A stretch of 64,000 nucleotides of DNA from NCBI GenBank assembly GCA_949126835.1, contig OX421497.1, positions 10,759,632 through 10,823,631 of the forward strand, given 5' to 3'. Below, one piece after another: positions 10,783-21,070 of the stretch (position 1 is the stretch's first letter; each line of letters starts with the position of its first letter). The position numbers were made by a program, and so were the translations under genes. The notes beneath the pieces were generated by a model, which was not told the DNA's origin, searched no databases, and worked only from the letters and a program-made list of their open reading frames with translations. Origin of the DNA: Anisus vortex (Eukaryota > Mollusca > Gastropoda > Planorbidae).

Positions 10783-10868
10783 AGACCAATTTGATCCACA
10801 AGGCCTGCTGAAGCAGCGTTCACACGTTTCTGTGGTCACGGCGTAAAAGTAGATGTGTGACCAGAGCC
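10783..10868 (-). mobile_element. SINE-1 fragment
   Basis: Equivalent to the start of 4134-4270: CAGACCAATTTGATCCACAA, GAAGCAGCGTTCACACG. It joins R1 at the same point as in copy A, which shows that the duplication includes this junction. Confidence 0.75.
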
Positions 10869-10869
10869 T

Positions 10870-11014
10870 TTACAAGCTTATGTAGCGCCCCAGGGCAAAA
10901 GTTTCAGCACCGCCCCCTTGAAGACTGTAACTGCTTGTTTAGTGCTATATTTAGACTACATTTGCGCCCCCCCCCTGGAAGTGCCGCCCCCGGGCATATG
11001 CCCCCCTCTGCCCT
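10870..11014 (-). mobile_element. G-rich MITE, inverted copy
   Basis: Reverse complement of 3838-3972, ending CATATGCCCCCCTCTGCCC. It sits directly before the start of the long A/B match at 11019. Confidence 0.65.
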
Positions 11015-11203
11015 GCCTTATCAAACCTTTTATTTGTTACTTACTTAATTACTTTTATTTGTATCGTTATTCATTAAACTATGGACGGTATTATGATTGC
11101 TGACCACCGGATGTCCGAAGTGGCACCCACTATAAAGCTGCGGTAAGAGGCCCGAAAATGACGACCGGAAAGAAGGGGGGGGGCGGGGGGGGTAACTATG
11201 ATA

Positions 11204-11278
11204 TGGATTAATTACTGAGCATGCTAACATAGCATGGATAGGCGCGCTATATAAATCATCATCATCATCATCATCCAA
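11204..11278 (+). mobile_element. SINE-2 tail fragment
   Basis: Copy-B version of 4570-4672, with about half as many ATC units. Confidence 0.7.
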
Positions 11279-11863
11279 GAACATTGTGAAGTCCTGAACT
11301 AAATGGTAAAAGAAACAACTTTCAGTATAACTAGCCCAACAACCCGTTTACATTGATATGAATTTTCGTAAGTATACAACAATTGCGTAGTTCTTATTTT
11401 GAAGAAAAAGAACAACAACGATGAGATGACATAACTTGATCTGCAAGAACTGAAATAAAGACTCGTCTAATGCTTAGAAAGAACTACAAGAACATACAAT
11501 AAAATAGAGAACTCGAGAACTCGGTGAGCGAATGGTCAGTCGGTCATCGATCCATCACAATTGAAAGAAGAAGAAGAAGAAATGGCTGGGCGGTGTACAT
11601 GTTTCTAAGAAGACATTCTTGCTTCTGTCCATCATCGTCTCCTCGCTTGACCAGTCTCACGCTGACCCGCGAGTCTCAGAAGTTATTACCGCTAGCCAGC
11701 AGACTCGGAGAAAAGGTCGAAGGGGGGGGTGTACAGCGTAAACTGACCATCGATTGACAACTTGACCTCCCTCTTTCCACCTTTCTTTTCCCCCCTCGCC
11801 ACTGATTGAATTATTTTTTTGTAAGCATCGCTCTGACCGCAGCCACACTTAGATCCTTTTAAG
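11279..11863. other. No gene recognised
   Basis: Copy-B equivalent of 4673-5254; no coding feature. Confidence 0.5.
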
Positions 11864-12315
11864 TGACGTCAAATTAGACATATCACGAACAGTTTGTGGA
11901 ATTCCAACTGACGCACTAAAAACGTATCACGAGCCGTCATTTATTCTTTTTTTTAACGACGTCATTTCACTCTTACCACACATTCTTTTTAATACAAGTG
12001 GGTTTTTCACTATATATATCTATATATCTATATCTATCTATATATATATATATATTATTATATATAAATATATATTTATATATATATATCACGGACAGTT
12101 TCCCATTTCTAATGACGTCGCTTAACACCATGATTTTTTATTATTACACAAATAACGAACATTTTCTATTTCAAGTGACGTCAGTTTATATGAATCGGAA
12201 ACCACCTCTCCTTCAAAATGACGTCACCTAATACTTATTACAGACAATAAGAAAAGAGAAATTAAAATTACGTGACTTTACACTTTTACAAGCAAGCTTT
12301 TTTTCAATGACGTCA
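11864..12315. promoter_or_regulatory. Cluster of CRE-like TGACGTCA motifs, copy B
   Basis: Perfect TGACGTCA at 11864, 12176, 12219 and 12308, all four conserved with copy A despite TA-repeat expansion (12011-12090) between them. The near match TGACGTCG lies at 12113. Confidence 0.45.
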
Positions 12316-12424
12316 CAAAACACTTTTTTTTTTTAAATCACCCAAAAAATTCCACCGTTGTTAGCGAGAATTTCGTTATTTTATTGATAAAATGATATAT
12401 GCACATTCTTAACGGCATCGATTC

Positions 12425-12575
12425 ACACTGTAACAGACGCTCTACAGAAGATTATTGCTTCCAACGCTTAGGCCTATCCTTGGATTAAGCTTAGTCTTAC
12501 GTTTTAAATAGGTGTTTTTTTAGATTATTTGAATTGTTTCGTTTTCCTGACTTTTTTATGCAACCTATTTCATCC
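12425..12575 (+). repeat. Dispersed repeat R2, partial
   Basis: Copy-B equivalent of 5750-5905. Confidence 0.5.
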
Positions 12576-12599
12576 CCCATTAGTGGTAAATACCATTTA

Positions 12600-12770
12600 A
12601 ACCCATTTAAACCAATTTTATCCATAAGTCATGTGAAGCAGAGTTCACACGTTTCTTCGACCAAGGCAGGCAAGGGTAGATTCAGGGACATCCTCAAGGA
12701 TTCGAACCCAGGACCATCGGTACAACAGATGAGTGCGATGCAGGCCAACGCACCCCTGCCCGATAAGTAA
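12600..12770 (-). mobile_element. SINE-1, internally deleted
   Basis: Copy-B equivalent of 5935-6105, with the same internal deletion; the deletion therefore predates the duplication. Confidence 0.75.
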
Positions 12771-12849
12771 ATGTTCTTTATATGAATGTTTACGAATTTT
12801 GTTAAAAGGTTTTATGGTATTTTAAAATTGGAATTTTATGCCTGGTGTA

Positions 12850-13050
12850 TTATTATTTATGGGTCACGGTGGTCACGTTCGACAGGCGATCCCAAGGTTC
12901 TGGGATCGAGTCCTGATGAAGGCTAGAAATAATTTCTTCCCTGGACTTGAGGGTGTCCCTGAGTCTGCCCAGCTCTGGTGGGTGTCTGGGTATCGGCTGG
13001 GTATTGTTCTGACCACAGATACCATAGTATGACGTGGCCACAGAAACTTG
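12850..13050 (+). mobile_element. SINE-1, 3' end deleted
   Basis: Copy-B equivalent of 6180-6425. It ends at AAACTTGTGA, where a deletion of about 246 bp relative to copy A removes the SINE 3' end and unrelated flanking sequence. Confidence 0.8.
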
Positions 13051-13093
13051 TGACTTCCACCTTCTGTTGCATAGAGCGATAGAGGGTTTAAGC

Positions 13094-13488
13094 CAGGGGT
13101 CTCAAACACGCAGCCCGCGGGCCGCATGCGGCCCACCACGTGGTTTTCATGTAGGCCTACTATTCGGGAAATTTTTGAACAAAAGTTGCTGGACAATTTT
13201 GTTGGATTGCGTATAATTTGTTTTTAAAATAAAGCCAGTGCTAGTAATGTGTATTAGAAATTTCAGAAATTCAGACAGCTAGTACTGATACACATCAAAT
13301 TTTATTGTTAATTTGATATACGTAACGTACCTATTATTAGTGATAAGTATTAAAATAAGTTAAGATGCATGAAGTGTTTTTTTTGTTACTAGGGTCGGGT
13401 TGTTGGGGGGGGGGGGGGTTGCGACCCTTGACACATCTCTTAAGTGATAAAATGGCCACATGCCTTTATCCGAGTTTGATACCCTTTG
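13094..13488. mobile_element. Non-autonomous hAT element with a later insertion
   Basis: Same element as 6669-6954: CAGGGGTCTCAAAC at the left, TSD GTTTAAGC at 13086-13093 and 13489-13496. It is about 109 bp longer because of an 82-bp insertion (13175-13256) and an expanded G run near 13401-13421. Confidence 0.9.
13175..13256 (+). mobile_element. 82-bp insertion with a 7-bp TSD
   Basis: Absent from the same site in copy A. Flanked by GAAATTT on both sides (13168-13174, 13257-13263). Begins TTGAACAAAAGTTGCTGGAC and contains AAAATAAAGCC. Near-identical to 4297-4371. No clear inverted repeats or poly-A tail. Confidence 0.8.
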
Positions 13489-13504
13489 GTTTAAGCAGAC
13501 AGAA

Positions 13505-13577
13505 AACACACACACAATACACACACACACAACACACACACAACACACACAATACACACACGAACACACACAACACA
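13505..13577. repeat. CA-rich microsatellite
   Basis: Copy-B equivalent of 6968-7052. Confidence 0.9.
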
Positions 13578-14728
13578 CGAACGTAAGGAGACATCCAAGA
13601 AAACCTGCTTCCGGAATGTGCTGACTGAATGTCTATGTAGAACTGCAGAACTCAGCAGCCTGACTCTCAATCAGCAATAGAAATAGCAATAATGGCAGTT
13701 CTTAACCCCCTCCTTTACCCCCTGTACAGAGCAATGGATTGTAGACAAAACCATCGGAAGTAGGCGGCCCATTTTAACTAGCAGTAAGTCATCATAAGTT
13801 TCATGACGCGTAACATCCTGTTAAGAAAGCATGACGCGTACAGTACGGAAGTTCATCTATGACGTCATCTTGGTCGGAAGTTCAACAAGTGGAAATTTCC
13901 GATTGCAAGATTAGCATTTGATGTCCCAAAATAAAATCTATATTGATTGTTGCATTTAATGCGACCGGAAATGTATGCTTTATTGTCTTAGGCACTGAGC
14001 TATATATACATGGAGTGCTCACTCGCTTAAAAATGCAGACTTTTATATATACTTACGTGGTGCGTATGATTTTGACACTGACATACGTAATCACTAACAT
14101 CTATAAAAGGCATTTTTGAGCGACTGAAACCTGCCCTATTATTATTACGCCTTTATGGCATTTATTTCGTCAGTGAATTATAACTGAGTTATGATCTTAA
14201 TAAAATAAATGTATAAGTGTATATATATAATACAATACTATACTTTTGGCATTCAACGCATTCAATCAAGAAAGGTCATTTCGTTGAACTCATTTTCATG
14301 GCTGCATTTCCGGAAAGTGTATTGAGCAAAATCATAATGTAGCCCAACATATTTAACTGTATGTATGTTAGTGTCTAAAGTCGGCCATAAGCACACGCAC
14401 CACTTAACTATAGATAAAAGTCTGCATTTTCCCGACATTTTTTGCTTTATTATAAGTGTATATATATATATAAGATAAGAATGGGCATTTATTATAGCGA
14501 TTCTATCCATGCTATTAAATTAGCATGCTCAGTGCTCTCTTGGGGTGAATTGCAGTGGGAGATGTATTAGCCAAAAAGAAAGCTAAATTAATATTTTTAA
14601 AAAAATCATTCTACTAACATTCCAATTAGAAAAAACTTTTTTTGGCATTCATGCGTATTTAAACATTTACCCTTCAAATCCAAAATTTCCTGGGAATCCG
14701 GTACCAGGATGCGACAAACTGCTGTGGT

Positions 14729-14730
<2 letters not shown>
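13578..14730. other. No gene recognised
   Basis: Copy-B equivalent of 7053-8205; TGACGTCA occurs again near 13860. Confidence 0.5.

Positions 14731-14759
<29 letters not shown>
14731..14759. repeat. (AC)n microsatellite
   Basis: About 13 AC units, half the number in copy A. Confidence 0.9.
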
Positions 14760-14760
<1 letters not shown>

Positions 14761-15054
14761 TTGTCATTTCTTCTCAGACAGTCAGGGAAGGTGCCAGTTA
14801 GAGCTATTTATAGATGAGCGACCTGGGAACACGACGCTGTGTGAGTGAGTTAGTTAAATGTGTGCGCAGGTATCGTTGTAAATGGGGATTTACAAATATG
14901 AGTACATACGCAAAGTATTATTGATTGGCCAGTTCGTTATGCTAATAGTCCTATCACGTACAGTAATTCTTGCCTAGTTGTTTTACATTAGTGCCGTTTG
15001 GATCATATTGAAAGGTCATATCATTATATTATGTGAATCTACCAATAGTGTATA

Positions 15055-15255
15055 AACTTTAATATTATATCTTATATGTTACAGACGTTCCTTCTATACA
15101 ATAAGAATGACTGCGTCCTACGCTCATCCATGGCCTGAGTCTGGTCTTGGATTTTGATTAGTGTTTTAAATTATGTTAAGTTACTGGTTTGTTCAGGCAA
15201 CCTATTCAATGCCCGGATGCCACTCGGGAAGAAAGACTACTTATACGCATTTGTT
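15055..15255 (+). repeat. Dispersed repeat R2
   Basis: Copy-B equivalent of 8570-8770, lacking a few bases near TTACTGG. Confidence 0.7.
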
Positions 15256-15393
15256 CTTACATGATATAAGAAAATGAGTTTTTGTCCTTATTTTTATATG
15301 AGCATTGTAACTGATTATTATTGTGGTTAATTTCTAAATTAGATTTATTATGTATTATAACTACTTTACTCTTTGCCCTTCTGTCCTCTAGTG

Positions 15394-17483
15394 CAGGGGT
15401 CGGCAACCTTTTGTTTATAGTGTGCCTAACTAGGATTTCTAAATCATTCAGCGCGCCAACAGCATGGAAGTCAAGCTGCTTCACTATTTTTTTGAAATTT
15501 TTGTAAGACAATTTATTTAGTGCCCGCAGCAAGACCAAGAGGGAAGGCATTGTAGCTTTATAGAAAAATGGAAAATAGAAAATATAACATTTTATTACTC
15601 AACTTATGAATACATTCTTTATATTTTATATAACTGAGATTTCCGCATATATATAATTTATTACTGATCAAAACAAAGCGGCTATGGATGAAAAATTAAA
15701 TTCGAACGCAATAGATACAACGTAATCATACAAACTGGGTAGTAAATGTAATGTTTAAAATGTACATATAATTTTTAGTCATATAATATTTTATAATTTT
15801 CAACTATTTTTCTTAGTTTGATCATTTAAAGTTATTAATTGTAAATCCTTTTTTTTTTAAAAGAAAACAAAAAAAGAAACATAGAAATATTAACATAAAG
15901 AAAACGAGTTAATTTTAAAAAATATAACTAGTCTTGCTTATAAACTGTTATTTCTTCATAAAAATTCAGCATCATGCTCCTTTTTTCAATGTGTAATTAG
16001 ATGTATAAAATTAATTTACGTTGTAAATAAACATTTTTTTGCATTAATAAATTCAATTTAAGGAGTTCTTTTTTTTCACATTTATAATTACAACAATTAC
16101 AAAATATACCGCTAGATGTTTGTTTTAGAAATAATTATATTTATGCATTAATTTAGATATTTATCGCTTAATTAAGAGATATGAGCATTAAAAACTCTTC
16201 TGGATGTAATTGTTCAATGTCAGGTACATATTTAGTCACTTCTGAGCGGCCAGGTTTAAGTAACCGCTTGGTATGCTTAAAACAGCTTTTATGTGCAATA
16301 AAATAGGCCTATTTTCACTAGTGTAAATTAAACCAAACGCTGAAAGTAGAGCAAATGGCTTGCAGTGGACACAGATGACTTTCCTAAGCAGCTATTCCTT
16401 TCAGATTTTCCGCAAATGGTCACATTTCGATGCCCATTTTTAGGATGTTTAAAATGAAAAAAAAAAAGTCAATATCCCTCCATTATAAAAAGATCTAGAT
16501 CTAAGTAGTTTGATGTAAGATGATGCCAGTAAGGCTTGATGTGGTATGGGAACACGAGTCCATAAATTTTTAAAGTCTTGCATTTGCTTAGAAAACTCCT
16601 CATTGAGTACTTCAATGTAGTTCTGAAAACGCTCATCTATCTTAATTTGCCTTTAATTAGGGAAAGGGTTAAATGTTTTGAAATTGATTTCACGACAAGA
16701 TATGTCCAGTGTCAATGCAAATCCATTCCAGTGGTCCAACACTTTTAAGTGCATTTCGACTCCGTCCTTGTCAATGCAAGTCCTACTCACTGAAATTTAT
16801 CGCCATGTCTATAAAAGTACGTCTTCAACTCTCTAGCTTGATGTAACAACTAACCTTTATTCTCATTAAACAATCCTTTTATAGCACATTGCATTAGCAA
16901 ATCACAACCATTCACTCCCTGTTCATACACCTCCACGAGACATCCATGAACCAAACTCATTCTGTCCAGCCTGTCACATACACAATAACACAGAGCTATC
17001 AGGTAACTTAGTCCGATCAACACAGTACAATAATACAGTCCAATGTGTGCCTCTAAGTCTCAGTCAGTTTATAATTATTCCGTCCATAACACACTAACAT
17101 TACACAGTCACTATTACTGCTAGTTCTCATCATTCAAAACTGGAAATATAGTTTTTTATTTATTTGCTTCCCGACAAGAAACGAATCCAAGACTTTATCT
17201 ATACTCCGTATCACTTTCTTCTTGAAGAGACATAAGAAACTATCAAATTGACTATCATAACAATAGATCCAATTACAAATCGCAAGTCCAATGATGAGAG
17301 CTTTGCATACAAACATTCCTGAACTAAAACAGTCGACGTCCAGTGTGATTCTCATGTAGTTCGCCTCGCCGCACCAATTAATTATGCCGACGTACCTTGT
17401 TTTGACTTGCATTAAAAACAATTCTTGGAGGTCTCTCGCGTGTGACTAAGATCGCTCTGCGTGCTTTAGGTTGACCACCCCTG
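15394..17483 (-). mobile_element. 2.09-kb hAT element with both ends and TSD
   Basis: Left end CAGGGGTCGGCAACCTTTTG, right end GTTGACCACCCCTG. Flanked by CTCTAGTG (15386-15393) and CTCTAGTA (17484-17491), an 8-bp TSD with one mismatch. The subterminal sequence AGAGACCTCCAAGAA on the minus strand also occurs at the 5' end of the related element at 32108. The coding strand is minus, but only degraded C-terminal transposase sequence remains (near 16240-16400), broken by stops and frameshifts. It cannot move by itself. It shows what the truncated copy at 8904 has lost. Confidence 0.92.
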
Positions 17484-17491
17484 CTCTAGTA

Positions 17492-17667
17492 TTTCAAGGT
17501 TTAGTGATTTAACTATTTGGTGATTCTACTTGAAACATTCACATTCAAGTTCAATTATGAAATAGTTTGATACCTCATCAAGTCGTTTGAAATATTTATT
17601 TCGAGTGAAGCAGTCCCTAGACAGAGGCGTATGTGCTTACGAACAGACGTAGCTAATGCCAACGACT
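17492..17667. other. No feature recognised
   Basis: Short spacer between the hAT element and the next repeat fragment. Confidence 0.5.
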
Positions 17668-17782
17668 GCAATAAGATGGACCAATTGCTATATTTTAAGA
17701 TCTTATATTATTTTCTTTTTTTCCGTGCGCATCCAATAACACTGTCTTAAATGACTTCTACGCACCTACGTCTGCCTAAAGC
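17668..17782 (-). repeat. Fragment of the repeat pair at 36687 and 42440
   Basis: Contains AATAAGATGGACCAATTGCT and CCGTGCGCATCCAATAACAC, matching one end of the inverted pair at 36687-36960 and 42440-42790. Confidence 0.6.
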
Positions 17783-17880
17783 AGCGGTTCACAACCTGTG
17801 GGTCGCGACACCTTTGGGGGTCGAACGACCATTTCATGGGGGTCGCCAAGGATCATAGGAAAACACTGATTGAGGCTTTC
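17783..17880 (+). mobile_element. 5' end of a ZBED5/Charlie-type hAT element
   Basis: Starts CAGCGGTTCACAACCTGTGG and continues with GGGTCGAACGACCATTTCAT, typical of hAT elements whose ends carry GGGTCG repeats. A second copy is inverted at 50700-50792. The element is probably the start of the decayed copy whose transposase remains are at 19240-19910, with other repeats lying between. Confidence 0.75.
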
Positions 17881-17884
17881 CACA

Positions 17885-18000
17885 AAATTAGATGATCTAC
17901 ATCACAGTATTCTTCGATGGTGCCACCTCACAAACCTCCCCAGTGTGTAGCGGAGTCAAACAAGGTTGTTTCCTGGCGCCAACACTCTTTTTTATGGACT
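17885..18000 (+). pseudogene. RTE-like LINE reverse-transcriptase scrap
   Basis: In one frame reads ATSQTSPVCSGVKQGCFLAP followed by TLFFM. G-VKQGC-LAP-LF is a conserved RT block of RTE-type LINEs. Only about 35 codons remain. The same scrap, joined to the same hAT end, is found inverted at 50606-50700. Confidence 0.75.
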
Positions 18001-18209
18001 TGGGAATGGCAACCTTTTGATAATAGTTTGCCAAAATGAGATTTCTAATCCATTCAGTGTGCCAACAGCCTAAAAGTAACCCAGCTTTATCACTCTATTT
18101 CATATAGAAGATACTTGAATAGTTTTTTTTGTTCAGAGTCTTCTGCGTGCCATTGAAAGTCGTTTTGTGTAACAAGTCCGGCACGCTTGCCGTAGGTTGC
18201 CGATCCTTA
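18001..18209. mobile_element. Short hAT element of the CAGGGGTCGGCAACC family
   Basis: GGCAACCTTTTGATAATAG at the left and GGCACGCTTGCCGTAGGTTG then CCGATCC at the right. Internal ATTCAGTGTGCCAACAGCC and CGTGCCATTGAAAG blocks are shared with 18218, 35455, 50399 and 51032. The right end is followed by ATGTAGAC. Confidence 0.8.
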
Positions 18210-18217
18210 ATGTAGAC

Positions 18218-18387
18218 CTTTGGATTATATTGTGCCAAATTAAGATTTGTAATTCGTTCAGCGTGCCAAGAGCCTATAATTTATCATGCTTTAGCACTAA
18301 TTTCTTATAGACAAGGAGTCTTCCGCGTGCCATTGAAAATCACTCTGCGTGCCAGTCTTGGCACGTTTCGTAGGTTGCCGACCCCTG
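18218..18387. mobile_element. Short hAT element, left end eroded
   Basis: Right end GTTGCCGACCCCTG, followed by GTGTAGAC (18388-18395). The left junction follows ATGTAGAC (18210-18217), but the first bases (CAGGGGTCGGCAA) are missing. Same family as the preceding element, in the same orientation. Confidence 0.8.
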
Positions 18388-18402
18388 GTGTAGACTGTAG
18401 AC

Positions 18403-18765
18403 CAGGGGTCGGGAACCTTTTTGTCTTAGAGAGCCATGGATACCACATATTTTGAAAAGTAATTAATTTTTTCTAACTACTAATAGAGCCGTATATTATG
18501 TTTAAAACTAAAAATTCAAGTAAATGTGTGCATTTTGTGTAATTTCAACACTAAAAGTACACTAATTATGTCTCTGAATTCTTCTGATGCTAAGCTGCAG
18601 TATAATTTAGCTCATTTGTAGAATGAAATATTGATATGCAATTAATATGTAGATCAAAGGAGTCTAAAGAAACATTTGTTTAATAATCGAACATTTGTCT
18701 GCGAGCCAGATGCAGCCATCAATTGAGCCACATCTGGCTCGCGAGCCATGGGTTCCCGACCCCTG
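18403..18765. mobile_element. 363-bp hAT element with perfect TSD
   Basis: 15-bp inverted repeats CAGGGGTCGGGAACC and GGTTCCCGACCCCTG, flanked by the perfect 8-bp TSD CTGTAGAC (18395-18402, 18766-18773). Subterminal AGAGCCATGG and GAGCCATGGG also form part of the inverted structure. No coding capacity. Confidence 0.94.
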
Positions 18766-18774
18766 CTGTAGACT

Positions 18775-20150
18775 ATTACTCTTTTCTTTTCATTCTTCAA
18801 ACCTTATATATAAGGTTTTTCAAAATATACCTTGTGTAAGTCAATGACACATAATTCTACTGATCTTTGAAGTAAATGCTTATTAATGAAAACAAGCTAG
18901 TGGCTAAAAAGGTGTTTTAAAAATTACATTTAAAATGTAAAAATATTAATTAATTGATTATTCATTTTATGTATTTTTATTTGAGTACGGTATTTTTATA
19001 CGCATATACAATATTAATTTTTCTCAAAGCAAATTGTATAGTAAAGAATAGTAAACAAAAATGGTTAATAAAAATAAAATCATTGTCCCAGAGACTAAAA
19101 CTATGACTATTATCTCCCTTGATTTTTTTAGTACGCAGTTGTTTAGTTGTTTTTTATATGGAGTTCGTGATAAACTCAGAGCTTTTTAACTTTAAAATAA
19201 TATTAATAATAATCATTTCCTATAGAAAGCAATACCGCAGTTCAGAGCACTTTATGGCGTTAAAAGTGAAGTGAAGAAAATAACTTACTTTGTTGACCTC
19301 TTTGAAATCTTTAATGAGTAAAATTTATTACTGCAAGAACCAGTTAATTTTCGTAACAAACTTTAATTTGTATGAAAAGATCGGATCATTCCAAATAAAA
19401 CTTTAGCTTTGGCATAAAAAATTGGATGAAAATAAAATGTACTTGTAGTTTAACTTTTCTGCTTTCTTTGAGGAACATGACATAATTTAACCAGATAAAA
19501 GGATTACGATAATGGTTTTTACGATAACGATTTTTTTGTGAAAGAACACTTGCACATGCTTGCAGACGACATTTCATCGTACTTTTAAATTTATCTGACA
19601 CTTTATTTGCAATTTTGAGAAGCTCATGCACAGTCAAATTTGAAGATGTTCCTGAGATAACACAAGTGAAGTTAATTTAATTTATTAACAACTGATTTCT
19701 CTACAATGCCAATTGAAAAATTCAGGATCAGGTGTTTGCAGGCCTATAGGCCTACTATTCTGTCTGATACTGTGTTGCGCCTTCTTCTTCCATCTCCAAC
19801 AGCATATCTTTGTGAAATGGCCTTCCAGTTTGTTGATTATTAAATATAAATACAGAAGTAGAATTGTCGTGAAAGATGATCTTCATTGTGTAAGCCAATG
19901 AGAAAGATGCAATCTCAATTTTAGCACTGAGGTTGTGTTGTAATTAGAAATAAATATTTCACAATTTATAATGTGGAATGGATTTTTTTTTTATTAATCA
20001 CTGTGCTTAAATTATGTTCAATTCGCAACACTAAAAATATATCCTGTATATGAAAGTTATAAGGTAGCGACCAAAAAAGTTTATGGTTGGGGGTCGCCAT
20101 AACGCAAACGCTGTATAAAAGATTAAGTATAAATAGAACTATATACATAG
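18775..20150 (+). pseudogene. Decayed hAT transposase gene (ZBED5-like)
   Basis: The plus strand at 19240-19910 reads, through several stops and frameshifts, a hAT transposase of the ZBED5/GTF2I-repeat type. Recognisable pieces are SEVKKITYFVDLFEIFNE, AYLCEMAF and IVVKDDLHCV. They correspond to the helical region and the C-terminal dimerisation domain. The whole segment is repeated inverted at 47290-48780. A hAT-type end (GGGGGTCGCC) lies near 20090. It cannot encode a working protein. Confidence 0.8.
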
Positions 20151-20159
20151 CTTATAATT

Positions 20160-20879
20160 TATTAATACGGCTTTACATAAATATCAGGAACATCAAAAGC
20201 TTTTCCCAGGTAAATAAACGTTTGTCTTTCAGTAGAAATCGTCACAATTGAGAGATAAAATCAGCATTTTGACGTCATCAAATGTCACCGCAGCTTTCTT
20301 TTTCTTCTCCTTTTTCTATGCCATGCGTCTGCTTCTGTGGATCTAGAGTTAATCCCCTTTGTTTATGCAGTTTTCAAATCCCCCAAAGGAGTACCGTTAC
20401 ATATTAGTATTCACAATTTGTCGCTTATGTTTATAGATCTCTTCTGTATGGGTATTCTTCACCCCCCTTCCCCCCCCCCCCCACTCGCCATATTCTATCT
20501 GCCTCTCTCTCGCGCTATCTTCCTGTCTCCTCGTCGCCTCGCTGTGGCTCTTACCAGATACTAAGTGCGCCGTTTATAATTGATTAATAAATGATGCCTT
20601 GTGTCCTGGCTTAGTGGAGGACACTCTTACCGACCCGTCGCAAAGCCCCTCTACCCCCCTCTACCCCTTTACTCCCCTCCACTCTACTCTCTAGTTCTCT
20701 CTCTCTCTCTCTCTTTTTATCCCCCTCCTCAATAACTCGACTAGAGAATGTTTATAGATTTCTTCATAGCTCCAGTGATGCGGCGATTCATGCGATGATC
20801 ACTGCTACACCCCGAGGCACACTAGACCGGACCCTCCCATTGAGGGATTAAAGTAGAAATCGTGGCATCCGACATCACT
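20160..20879. other. No gene recognised; pyrimidine-rich
   Basis: A C14-type run near 20468-20483 and a CT-rich stretch 20640-20715 including a (TC)n run. TGACGTCA occurs near 20270. No domain seen. Confidence 0.5.
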
Positions 20880-21070
20880 AATCTTATATCATATCTTATA
20901 TATTACAGACGCCCTGTCTATAAATAAGATTATTGCGTCCTACGCTCAACTGCGGTATTGAGACCAGTCTTGCATTGTTAGTACTGTTTTAAATGCTGCT
21001 CAGTTATTGGTTTTGATGGTTTGTTCATGTAACCCATTCCATGTCCGAATGCCACTCGGGAAGAGTGTAA
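20880..21070 (+). repeat. Dispersed repeat R2, diverged
   Basis: Matches 8570-8770: ATTACAGACGCCCTGTCTAT, TGCGTCCTACGCTCAA, GAATGCCACTCGGGAAG. Confidence 0.65.

Larger units (their letters stand above)
10617..16390 (+). repeat. Segmental duplication, copy B
   Basis: Collinear with copy A. Differences include an 82-bp insertion (13175-13256), loss of about 246 bp near 13048, absence of the piggyBac-like MITE, expanded TA/TATC repeats at 12011-12090 and shorter ATC and AC arrays. Unlike A, B continues into the full hAT element, so B's right side looks like the original arrangement. Confidence 0.93.

Noticed and set aside
17134..17421. 95-codon minus ORF in the hAT element
   Set aside because: Lies in the untranslated end region of the element and shows no transposase motif.
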